Part shown: positions 1 to 6,301 of the stretch, one piece after another | How the letters are laid out: every line of letters begins with the position of its first letter | Position numbering within the stretch: the first letter of the stretch is position 1 | Source: an uncultured Ruminococcus sp. | GTDB lineage: Bacteria; Bacillota_A; Clostridia; Oscillospirales; Acutalibacteraceae | DNA length: 8,257 bases | NCBI GenBank assembly: GCA_902773395.1 | Contig: CACYEJ010000166.1 | Coordinates: 1-8,257 of the forward strand | Direction: 5' to 3' | Notes under the pieces: generated by a model | Databases searched by the model: none | Seen by the model: the letters and a program-made list of their open reading frames with translations, nothing else | Told to the model about the DNA's origin: nothing | Position numbers and translations under genes: made by a program

Positions 1-318
1 ATTGAGAAGCTCGAAAAGTTCATGGGCGGCATTGAGGATATGGGCGAGATTCCGGGTGCTTTGTTTATCGTAGATCCACGTAAGGAGAGAATTGCAGTTG
101 CAGAGGCTAAGAAGCTTGGTATTCCGATTGTTGCAATCGTAGATACAAACTGTGATCCTGATGAGATCGACTACGTAATTCCTGGCAATGACGATGCTAT
201 TAGAGCTGTAAAGCTTATCGCAGGCACAATTGCTAATGCTATCATCGAGGGCCACGAGGGTCAGATGGGTGCAGCTGCTCAGGACGAAACAGAGGACGAA
301 GAGGAAACAGAGGAGTAA
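1..318 (+). CDS. rpsB: 30S ribosomal protein S2 (3' part, 5' end outside window)
   Basis: This is the C-terminal 105 residues of ribosomal protein S2, a component of the 30S subunit that helps anchor S1 or the mRNA platform and is needed for initiation. The reading frame is open from base 1 ([11 protein letters not shown]...) and ends at TAA 316-318. Diagnostic S2 sequence is present: [19 protein letters not shown], then the [14 protein letters not shown] block and the [14 protein letters not shown] block that closes the Rossmann-like core. The tail is very acidic ([12 protein letters not shown]), which is common for S2 in Firmicutes. The ATG at 22 is an internal Met and not the start, since conserved S2 sequence continues upstream of it. 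It is followed by tsf, the near-universal neighbour of rpsB. Only the truncation by the window edge limits the call. Confidence 0.97.
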   Translation: MEKLEKFMGGIEDMGEIPGALFIVDPRKERIAVAEAKKLGIPIVAIVDTNCDPDEIDYVIPGNDDAIRAVKLIAGTIANAIIEGHEGQMGAAAQDETEDEEETEE

Positions 319-340
319 TCCGTTCTTACTGTTGAATTTT

Positions 341-404
341 TTCCGCTTGCTTTTAGTAATTTATGGTTTTGGCGGATTTTCCGTCAAGCCATAAATTAAC
401 GGAA
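341..404 (+). promoter_or_regulatory. Long imperfect hairpin between rpsB and tsf
   Basis: The 145-bp gap between rpsB and tsf holds a large inverted repeat. The 10-bp arm TAATTTATGG (357-366) pairs perfectly with CCATAAATTA (389-398). Inside it, TTT (367-369) pairs with AAG (386-388, one G-U), leaving T370 bulged. A GC-richer inner stem GGCGGA (371-376) pairs with TCCGTC (380-385, one G-U) across a 3-nt loop. TTCCG (341-345) can also pair with CGGAA (400-404) to close an outer ring. No U-run follows the right arm, so it is not a standard intrinsic terminator. Plausible roles are an RNase processing site, a partial attenuator that sets the S2 to EF-Ts ratio, or a stabilising element. The pairing is seen directly; the role is inference. 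Confidence 0.55.
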
Positions 405-463
405 GCTAATGATTTAATTTATAAATAATGAATTTCAAATATATTATTCGGAGGTAAAAGACA

Positions 464-1387
464 ATGGCATTTACAGCACAGGACGTAAAGTCACTTAGAG
501 AGAAAACAGGCTGCGGTATGATGGACTGTAAGAAGGCTTTGACAGAAGCTAACGGCGACATGGACGCAGCTATTGATATTTTGAGAGAACAGGGTCTTGC
601 AAAGGTTGCTAAGAAGGCAGGCAGAATTGCTGCTGAGGGCATCGCTTACGCTGCTACTAACGCTGAGGGTACAGTTGGCGTTGTTATCGAGGTAAACGCC
701 GAAACAGACTTCGTTGCTAAGAATGCAGATTTCCAGAATTTTGTAAAGACACTTGCTGATACAGTTATTGCTGAGAATCCGGCTGATGTTGACGCTCTTG
801 CTCAGACAAAGGCTGTTGGCACAGAGGTTACTGTTGCAGAGCTTCTCCAGGAGAAAATCCAGACAATCGGTGAGAATATCAAGATTAGACGTTTCGAGAG
901 ATTCGAGGGTGCTTCTGTTGCATACGTACACGCAGGCGGCAAAATTGGTGTTCTTGTAAACTTTGAAACAGATATTGATGCAGCTAGTGCTGAGTTCATC
1001 GCTTACGGTAAGGATGTTGCAATGCAGATTGCAGCTCTTAACACTCAGTATCTTGATGAGTCTGATGTTCCGGCTGAGGTTCTCGAACATGAGAAGGAGA
1101 TCATGGTTGCTCAGATGAAGCAGGATTCGAAGATGGCTAATAAGCCTGAGCAGGTTCTTGCAAAGATTGTTGAGGGTAAGGTTGGCAAGTTCTATAAGGA
1201 GAACTGTCTTGTAGATCAGGAGTTTGTAAAGGACAACTCTAAGACTGTTGGTTCTTATACTGCTGAAACAGCAAAGGCTCTTGGCGGCTCAATTAAGATT
1301 AAGAAGTTCGTTCGCTTTGAGAAGGGCGAGGGTCTTGAGAAGCGTCAGGACGATTTTGCAGCTGAAGTAGCCAGCATGGTAAAATAA
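464..1387 (+). CDS. tsf: Translation elongation factor Ts (EF-Ts)
   Basis: EF-Ts is the cytosolic guanine-nucleotide exchange factor that releases GDP from EF-Tu so that EF-Tu can reload with GTP and aminoacyl-tRNA. The 307-residue protein is full length (B. subtilis about 293). The N-terminal UBA-like domain carries the first family signature at residues 11-26 (LREKTGCGMMDCKKAL). The second signature EVNAETDFVAK at about 76-86 includes the TDFV motif that contacts the EF-Tu G domain. The core and dimerisation domains follow, ending near ...FAAEVASMVK. The start is set by a strong GGAGG at 450-454, 9 nt before ATG 464; the stop is TAA 1385-1387. It is co-directional with rpsB, and an intrinsic terminator lies about 40 bp downstream. 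Codon use is strongly biased (GTT, GCT, AAG, CAG), as expected of a highly expressed gene; this bias probably explains the long stop-free frame on the opposite strand. Confidence 0.98.
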   Translation: MAFTAQDVKSLREKTGCGMMDCKKALTEANGDMDAAIDILREQGLAKVAKKAGRIAAEGIAYAATNAEGTVGVVIEVNAETDFVAKNADFQNFVKTLADTVIAENPADVDALAQTKAVGTEVTVAELLQEKIQTIGENIKIRRFERFEGASVAYVHAGGKIGVLVNFETDIDAASAEFIAYGKDVAMQIAALNTQYLDESDVPAEVLEHEKEIMVAQMKQDSKMANKPEQVLAKIVEGKVGKFYKENCLVDQEFVKDNSKTVGSYTAETAKALGGSIKIKKFVRFEKGEGLEKRQDDFAAEVASMVK

Positions 1388-1425
1388 TTTATTTTAGATA
1401 TTATTCGATAGGTTTAGGATAGTTG

Positions 1426-1460
1426 AAACGGATTGTATTCAAAAGTACAATCCGTTTTCT
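1426..1460 (+). terminator. Intrinsic terminator of the rpsB-tsf operon
   Basis: A perfect 12-bp stem is formed by AAACGGATTGTA (1426-1437) and TACAATCCGTTT (1446-1457). It can extend inward by a G-U and a T-A pair to a 4-nt loop (CAAA, 1440-1443). The 3' arm runs into TTTTCT. It lies about 40 nt after the tsf stop codon, the expected place for the end of the rpsB-tsf transcript. The A-run on the left and T-run on the right could let it act in both directions, but no minus-strand gene faces it here. Confidence 0.85.
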
Positions 1461-1697
1461 ACTATAGTAAATTTCAAAATAAGAATATTTTGTTCATATA
1501 ATAAACAGAATTATTAAAATCAGATACCAAATTTTCAATTAATAACCATGTTTAATTTGTGTATAATTCTCATAGACGATTTAGTTTGACGTTTAATTGT
1601 AAAGAAATATGTTAAACAGGCGACTTTTTAAATTGTATTTGTGACAGCAGCTTAATAGTTGTAACAAACTTTTACTCTGTTTTAATAAATGCTTAAC
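1461..1697. other. Gene-free AT-rich spacer between the tsf terminator and the rnj promoter
   Basis: I see no gene, tRNA, rRNA or repeat array here. Direct observations: a small AT hairpin CAAAATA (1475-1481) / TATTTTG (1486-1492), and GTTTAA (1591-1596) / TTAAAC (1612-1617). There are weaker promoter-like pairs on the + strand: TTAATA (1539-1544) with TATAAT (1562-1567) at 17 bp; TTGACG (1586-1591) with TATGTT (1608-1613) at 16 bp; TTGTAA (1659-1664) with TAATAA (1683-1688) at 18 bp. In DNA this AT-rich such matches arise often by chance, so each is weak alone. Together they leave room for additional upstream promoters of rnj or for a short unrecognised RNA. Confidence 0.5.
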
Positions 1698-1726
1698 TTG
1701 ACATTAAACGCTAATTGGGTTAAAAT
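1698..1726 (+). promoter_or_regulatory. Sigma-A type promoter for the rnj-gdpP-rplI-dnaB-tilS operon
   Basis: A perfect -35 box TTGACA (1698-1703) is followed by a 17-bp spacer (1704-1720) and the -10 box TAAAAT (1721-1726, five of six matches to TATAAT). This is the best promoter match in the intergenic region and points toward rnj. Transcription would start at about 1733, giving a leader of about 266 nt before the rnj ATG. Sequence match only; the start site is predicted. Confidence 0.7.
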
Positions 1727-1732
1727 ATATAC

Positions 1733-1998
1733 ATTGCAGAATTTTAAAATGGGTTATTATGGATATAATAAAATTAGCTCAAGCCTTTTCAAAGGTCTGC
1801 GATTAAATGATTTGAAGTTGAATGCAGTTTTTTGAAAAAGCTTGATGAAGTTTTTACTCATATAATATATGTATACTTTTTTTGCTTTGTACAAATAATC
1901 GGTTTGCAAAGAATATCATAGGCACCGTTCGCTATGTATGTTCCATAAATTGAACCGATTCGGAAAAAATCTAAAATAAATGGAGGAATCTAACGGAA
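1733..1998 (+). promoter_or_regulatory. Predicted long 5' leader of rnj with inverted repeats
   Basis: The leader predicted from the promoter at 1698-1726 is about 266 nt and contains several pairings. AATCGGTT (1897-1904) pairs perfectly with AACCGATT (1953-1960), enclosing CATAG (1917-1921) / CTATG (1932-1936), so the last 100 nt could form a nested stem-loop just before the ribosome binding site. Upstream are the 10-bp palindrome TTTGTACAAA (1886-1895), a seven-T run (1877-1883), and a weak AT stem AAAAA-CTT / AAG-TTTTT around 1836-1855. A second TATAAT (1861-1866) has no convincing -35. The rnj Shine-Dalgarno GGAGG is at 1982-1986. I do not recognise any known riboswitch or T-box in it. 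Long leaders are a known site of autoregulation for some RNases (RNase E in E. coli); whether that applies here is inference. Confidence 0.45.
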
Positions 1999-3801
1999 AT
2001 GAATGTAAATTACAAGAAGCAGCACGGAACCGATAGAAACAGAGCGTATTCCAGCAAGAGTGCCAAGTCGAAGCCGGCAAATCGCACCAAAGGCAAGGCT
2101 AACACGGTTAGGAAAAAAACGCAGTCGCATCAGACAAAAGCTAAGCCGACAATACGTATTATGTTTTTGGGCGGCTTGAATGAGATCGGAAAGAATATTA
2201 CACTGTTTGAGTGTAACAACGACATCTTTATTCTTGATTGCGGTATGGCGTTCCCTGACGGAGATATGCTGGGAGTGGATCTCGTTATCCCCGATTTTTC
2301 CTATATTGAGCAGAATGTCGATCGAATCAAAGGTATGGTCTTAACTCATGGTCATGAGGATCATATTGGTTCTATACCGTTTTTGCTTGAAAAGGTCAAC
2401 ATTCCTATTTACGGCACGGCTCTCACATTGGGTCTTGTAGGAAATAAGCTTAAAGAATACGGGCTTTACAATAAGGCTAAGCTTAATACGGTGAAAGCCG
2501 GCGATACTATAAAGCTCGGCTGCATGAAGGTTGAATTTATTCACGTGAATCACTCTATCCCTGATTCAGTTGCAATTGCAATTCACACAGAGGTTGGTAC
2601 GATTGTTCACACAGGCGACTTTAAGATTGATTTTACCCCTATTTACGGAGGTATGATTGACCTTGCACGTTTCGCAGAATTAGGTAAGCAGGGCGTACTT
2701 GCCTTGCTGGCAGAGTCTACCAATGCTGATAAGCCCGGTTATACAATGACTGAGCAGACAGTTTCGGAGTCGTTTGAAAGACTGTTTTCACGTGCGGAAA
2801 GCAAACGAATTATAATTGCAACCTTTGCGTCAAATATTAGCCGTATTCAGCAGATAGTTTACTGTGCTCAGAAGCACGACAGAAAGATTGCTTTCTCAGG
2901 AAGAAGTATGCTGAACTACATTGCGGTTGCGAAGGAGCTTGGATATCTTGATATTCCCGATGAAGTGGTTATAGATATAGATTTAATAAAACGATATCCC
3001 AACGAGAAGATTGTTTTAGTCACAACGGGCAGTCAGGGCGAGCCTATGTCGGCTCTGTCAAGAATGGCGTATTCCGACCATAGAAAGGTTGAAGTAGGTT
3101 ACGGCGACTTTATTATTATTTCCGCTAACCCGATTCCCGGCAATGAAAAGACAGTCGGAAATGTTGTTGACGAGCTGCTCAAAAAGGGCTGTGAGGTTGT
3201 ATATGAGTCGATGTACGAGGTACACGTTTCGGGTCACGCTTGCAGAGAAGAGTTGAAAATTATTCACGGTCTTACTAAGCCTAAATTTTTCATTCCGGTG
3301 CATGGCGAGCAGAAGCATTTGAGAAAGCACGCAGAACTTGCTCTGTCAATGGGTATGGAGCATAAAAATATCTTTATCGGTGATGTAGGAAATGTTGTCG
3401 AGCTTAACGAGTCTTATCTAAAGCAGCTGCCGTCTGTTCAGGCAGGAAAGGTATTTGTTGACGGACTCGGTGTTGGAGATGTTGGCAGTATCGTTCTTCG
3501 TGACAGAAAGCATCTAGGTCAGGACGGTTTGGTGATAATTGTTGCAACGCTTGACACGGATAACGGAAGTGTGATTTCCGGTCCGGATATTGTTTCCCGT
3601 GGATTTGTGTATGTGCGTGAATCCGAGGATCTGTTCGATGAGGTAAGAAGACGTGTTACCGATGTGCTTTACGATTGTGCCTATGAGAATATTCACGATT
3701 GGAGCACAATAAAGAATAGGGTAAAGGAAGATGTTTCTAAGCTAATATTTGAAAGAACACGCCGTAATCCGATGATTCTGCCAATTATCATGGACGTGTA
3801 A
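1999..3801 (+). CDS. rnj: Ribonuclease J with a basic N-terminal extension
   Basis: RNase J is a zinc-dependent metallo-beta-lactamase/beta-CASP nuclease with 5'-3' exonuclease and endonuclease activity, central to mRNA decay and rRNA maturation in Gram-positives. At 600 residues it is about 45 longer than B. subtilis RNase J1. The homologous part starts near residue 52 (IRIMFLGGLNEIGKN). Metal-binding motifs are intact: HGHEDH 117-122, NHSIPDS with H185, and HTGDFK with D207. The beta-CASP region has TGSQGEP 343-349, HVSGHA 409-414 and PVHGE 433-437, so the active site looks complete; the C-terminal domain (about 480-600) is present. Residues 1-50 form a low-complexity extension with 15 Lys/Arg, one Asp and no Glu. 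The start is ATG 1999, with GGAGG at 1982-1986 (12-nt spacing, slightly long). The later in-frame ATG 2161 (M55) has no visible ribosome binding site. It heads the operon; gdpP follows after 42 bp. RNase J1 and J2 subtypes cannot be told apart by eye. Confidence 0.96.
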   Translation: MNVNYKKQHGTDRNRAYSSKSAKSKPANRTKGKANTVRKKTQSHQTKAKPTIRIMFLGGLNEIGKNITLFECNNDIFILDCGMAFPDGDMLGVDLVIPDFSYIEQNVDRIKGMVLTHGHEDHIGSIPFLLEKVNIPIYGTALTLGLVGNKLKEYGLYNKAKLNTVKAGDTIKLGCMKVEFIHVNHSIPDSVAIAIHTEVGTIVHTGDFKIDFTPIYGGMIDLARFAELGKQGVLALLAESTNADKPGYTMTEQTVSESFERLFSRAESKRIIIATFASNISRIQQIVYCAQKHDRKIAFSGRSMLNYIAVAKELGYLDIPDEVVIDIDLIKRYPNEKIVLVTTGSQGEPMSALSRMAYSDHRKVEVGYGDFIIISANPIPGNEKTVGNVVDELLKKGCEVVYESMYEVHVSGHACREELKIIHGLTKPKFFIPVHGEQKHLRKHAELALSMGMEHKNIFIGDVGNVVELNESYLKQLPSVQAGKVFVDGLGVGDVGSIVLRDRKHLGQDGLVIIVATLDTDNGSVISGPDIVSRGFVYVRESEDLFDEVRRRVTDVLYDCAYENIHDWSTIKNRVKEDVSKLIFERTRRNPMILPIIMDV

Positions 3802-3811
3802 TTATATCAAA

Positions 3812-3828
3812 GTGCGTACCTTACGCAT
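3812..3828 (+). other. Small hairpin in the rnj-gdpP gap
   Basis: TGCGTA (3813-3818) pairs perfectly with TACGCA (3822-3827) across a 3-nt loop (CCT), extendable by a G-U pair at 3812/3828. It lies 10 nt after the rnj stop and about 8 nt before the gdpP GAGG box. No U-run follows, so it is not a terminator. It could mark a processing or stability element, or be chance. Confidence 0.35.
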
Positions 3829-3843
3829 AAAGGTTGAGGTGTT

Positions 3844-5838
3844 ATGAAGAGACCGGTTTATTTCCAGCCGCAGTATCTTGTGTTTTCGATTTCGCTGCTG
3901 TTAATGGCTTTTGCTGCCCGTCAGTACGACCATAATGTATTTGTATTTGAAATATGTGTTTCTGTTATTTCTGCCGCTGTTATCATATTTATGAGCTTTC
4001 GTTATCGCAAGTATGTAAACAAGGTGGTTCACGATGCCGTCAGAAGTGTTAAGGGAATCAATCATTCTTATCTGGAGAAATTTTCCGTGCCCGTAGTCGT
4101 AGCAGGCTCTAAGGGTGACATTTTGTGGTATAATGTGAAATTCAGAAAAAAGCTTGCACATAATAAGGAATGTACAGGCGAAGTGATTTCTGCCTATATA
4201 TCTGATATTGACATCAATACCATTATTGAAAGCTCCGGTATTGACGTAGAGCTTGACGACAGACATTATACTGTGATTGCGTCCGAAATAAGCAACGGTG
4301 TAGTTTTATACTACATTGACGATACAGAGTACAAAGTTACTGCAAAGCTGTATGAAGAAACCAGACCTGTCGTTGCAACTGTGAACCTTGACAACAGAGA
4401 TGATTTTGAAAGAAATATCAGTGACGACAACGTGAATCAGGCTGTGGTTCAGGTTGAAACCATTCTAAAGAATTGGGTGCTTTCTTTCAACGGTGTGTAT
4501 TTGAAAAACTCCTCAGGCAGATATAAGATCATTATTGATGAAAAGCACTTGAAGCTTGCGATTGAGTCGAAGTTCAAGCTGCTTGAGGATATACGTGCAA
4601 TTAAAGTTTTTGACGGCTCGATAGATACTACTATCTCAATGGGAATCGGCAGGAATGCTTCTAATCTGAAAGAGTGTGAGGCATGGTCACTCCAAGCTCT
4701 TGATCTTGCTCTTGGCAGAGGCGGAGATCAGGTTGCAATTAAAAGTAAAGATGATTACGAATTTTTCGGCGGAGTTGCTCAGGGAGTGGAAAAACATGAG
4801 AAGGTTAAGGCTCGTGTAATCGCAAAGACTCTATCTGAAAGAATTGCTCAGTGTGACAATATATATGTAATGGGACATCAGTCCTCGGACCTCGATGCAG
4901 TTGGTTCTGCAATAGGTATGTGGAGCGTTATCTCGAAAACATTTGATAATCCAACCAAAGTAGTTATCAACCGAGATACTACTCTTGCAAGCATATTTCT
5001 TGAAAACTTTATTTCTCACGGCTATAAAGATACTTTTATAGATCCTGCGGAAGCCAAGAAGAATGTAAACGAGAAAACTATGTTGATTATTGTTGATACA
5101 CATTCCCCTAATTTCGTAGAAGATCCTGAGCTTTATAGAAAGTGCAGAAACGTTGTTGTGATAGATCATCACAGAATGATGGTAAATCATATTGATAATG
5201 CCTGCGTGTTCTTCCATGAGCCGTTTGCGTCGTCTGCGAGTGAAATGGTCACAGAGCTGGTACAGTACATAAACGACGATGCTCTGAATCGTTATGAAGC
5301 CGAGGCACTGCTTGCCGGAATTATGCTGGATACAAAGAATTTTGTACTTCGAACCGGTGTGCGTACTTTTGAGGCGGCTGCATATCTGAAGAGAAAGGGT
5401 GCAGATACTGTAGAGGTTAAGCGGCTTTTCTCTGATTCTCTCAACACATACAAGACAAAATCACAGCTTGTGTCGGAAGCTGAAATATATAACAACAGTG
5501 CGATTGCCTGTACTGACGACAAAATGAACCAGGATAAGGACATCAGGCTTACTGCTGCACAAGCAGCCGATGAGCTGCTCAGCATAAGAGATGTTCAAGC
5601 TTCTTACGTTATTTATAAATCGCTTGATAATATGTGTATTTCCGCACGATCTCTAGGCGATTTGAATGTTCAATTAGTTATGGAACGTCTGGGCGGAGGC
5701 GGTCATCAGACAATGGCAGGTACTAATCTTGGAAAGGTTTCCAAGGCAGAGGCGAGAGAGCTTCTTGTTGATGCGATAAATGCACTTGCCGCCGAAACGA
5801 CTGACAGCACATCGTCCATAAAGAGGAGGAATATATAA
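3844..5838 (+). CDS. gdpP: Membrane cyclic-di-AMP phosphodiesterase, GdpP/YybT type
   Basis: GdpP hydrolyses cyclic-di-AMP to pApA and so controls potassium and osmolyte balance, wall stress and beta-lactam tolerance in Firmicutes. The 664 residues match the family's usual length (about 655-660). Domains in order: two membrane segments (about 11-25 and 32-52), a PAS-like region (about 75-160), a degenerate GGDEF domain (about 172-300, with [10 protein letters not shown] near 222-231 in place of GGDEF), then DHH and DHHA1 domains (about 338-650). Catalytic residues seen: HQSSDLD (H345, D349, D351), D418 in VDTH, the DHH triad 441-443, and D496 in LDTKNF. The DHHA1 glycine loop GGGGH is at 617-621. 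The phosphodiesterase site thus looks intact. The start has GAGG at 3836-3839, only 4 nt from ATG, with AAGG farther upstream. The last codons contain the rplI ribosome binding site and the stop lies 1 nt before the rplI ATG, suggesting coupled translation. Confidence 0.95.
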   Translation: MKRPVYFQPQYLVFSISLLLMAFAARQYDHNVFVFEICVSVISAAVIIFMSFRYRKYVNKVVHDAVRSVKGINHSYLEKFSVPVVVAGSKGDILWYNVKFRKKLAHNKECTGEVISAYISDIDINTIIESSGIDVELDDRHYTVIASEISNGVVLYYIDDTEYKVTAKLYEETRPVVATVNLDNRDDFERNISDDNVNQAVVQVETILKNWVLSFNGVYLKNSSGRYKIIIDEKHLKLAIESKFKLLEDIRAIKVFDGSIDTTISMGIGRNASNLKECEAWSLQALDLALGRGGDQVAIKSKDDYEFFGGVAQGVEKHEKVKARVIAKTLSERIAQCDNIYVMGHQSSDLDAVGSAIGMWSVISKTFDNPTKVVINRDTTLASIFLENFISHGYKDTFIDPAEAKKNVNEKTMLIIVDTHSPNFVEDPELYRKCRNVVVIDHHRMMVNHIDNACVFFHEPFASSASEMVTELVQYINDDALNRYEAEALLAGIMLDTKNFVLRTGVRTFEAAAYLKRKGADTVEVKRLFSDSLNTYKTKSQLVSEAEIYNNSAIACTDDKMNQDKDIRLTAAQAADELLSIRDVQASYVIYKSLDNMCISARSLGDLNVQLVMERLGGGGHQTMAGTNLGKVSKAEARELLVDAINALAAETTDSTSSIKRRNI

Positions 5839-5839
5839 T

Positions 5840-6283
5840 ATGAAGGTTGTATTGTTACAAGATGTAAAAGGCTCAGGAAAGAAAGGCGAGCTTGTTAATG
5901 TAAGCGACGGCTACGCAAGGAATTTTCTTTTTCCGAGAAACCTTGCAAAGGAAGCAAATGCTCAGGCTATGAATGAATTGAAAAATGCTGCCGATTCAAA
6001 GCAGTATAAAATTGACCAGCAGATTGCACAGGCAAATGCCGCAAAGGAAAAGCTGGAAGCAAAGACAATTGTAATTCATGCAAAAGCCGGAAATAACGGT
6101 AAACTCTTCGGTTCAATCACAGCTAAAGAGATTGCAAACGAAATAAAGCAGAGATACAATATTGTTGTAGATAAGAGAAAGATTTCAATTACGGGAGAAA
6201 TTAAGCAGTATGATACCTACGATGTTGAGGTAAAGCTGTATAATGGAATTGCTGCTAAAATTTTTGTTCAGGTTTGCGAATAA
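5840..6283 (+). CDS. rplI: 50S ribosomal protein L9
   Basis: L9 is a large-subunit protein at the base of the L1 stalk; it reaches away from the ribosome and helps keep reading frame and spacing of ribosomes on mRNA. The 147 residues match the family (149 in B. subtilis). The N-terminal globular domain carries the L9 signature (residues 11-40: [20 protein letters not shown], then [10 protein letters not shown]). The long connecting helix spans about 41-75, and the C-terminal domain has GKLFGSIT 87-94 and DKRKI 111-115. In many L9 proteins the residue at N34 is Gly, a minor variation. A strong AGGAGG (5824-5829) lies inside the end of gdpP, 10 nt before ATG 5840. rplI next to gdpP and dnaB is a classical Firmicute arrangement. 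Confidence 0.97.
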   Translation: MKVVLLQDVKGSGKKGELVNVSDGYARNFLFPRNLAKEANAQAMNELKNAADSKQYKIDQQIAQANAAKEKLEAKTIVIHAKAGNNGKLFGSITAKEIANEIKQRYNIVVDKRKISITGEIKQYDTYDVEVKLYNGIAAKIFVQVCE

Positions 6284-6301
6284 CAGAAAGGTAGGGATTA
6301 T

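Noticed and set aside
491..1090. 199-codon open frame on the minus strand inside tsf
   Set aside because: It lies wholly antisense to a certain tsf gene, has a Ser/Cys/Leu/Asn-rich composition typical of a mirrored biased coding sequence, and shows no recognisable domain.
1759..1806. 15-codon frame MDIIKLAQAFSKVCD in the rnj leader, considered as a leader peptide
   Set aside because: There is no convincing ribosome binding site, no run of one amino acid's codons, and no adjacent terminator/antiterminator pair.
1749..1835. Short + strand frame of 28 codons in the rnj leader (MGYYGYNKIS...)
   Set aside because: It begins about 16 nt after the predicted transcription start with no Shine-Dalgarno sequence. 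The length is easily reached by chance and no regulatory residue pattern is evident.
1861..1866. TATAAT in the rnj leader as a second -10 box
   Set aside because: The nearest -35-like hexamers (TTGAAA 1832-1837, TTGATG 1842-1847) give spacers of 23 and 13 bp, and there is no extended -10 TG.
1835..1883. Weak AT stem (1836-1855) and T7 tract (1877-1883) as a terminator or attenuator in the rnj leader
   Set aside because: The stem is almost all A-T with a bulge, and the T7 tract is more than 20 nt away from it, so an intrinsic terminator is not supported.
3901..5585. Minus-strand open frames within gdpP (for example 3901-4266, 4831-5217, 5292-5585)
   Set aside because: Each is antisense to well-conserved gdpP coding sequence and without ribosome binding sites or recognisable motifs.
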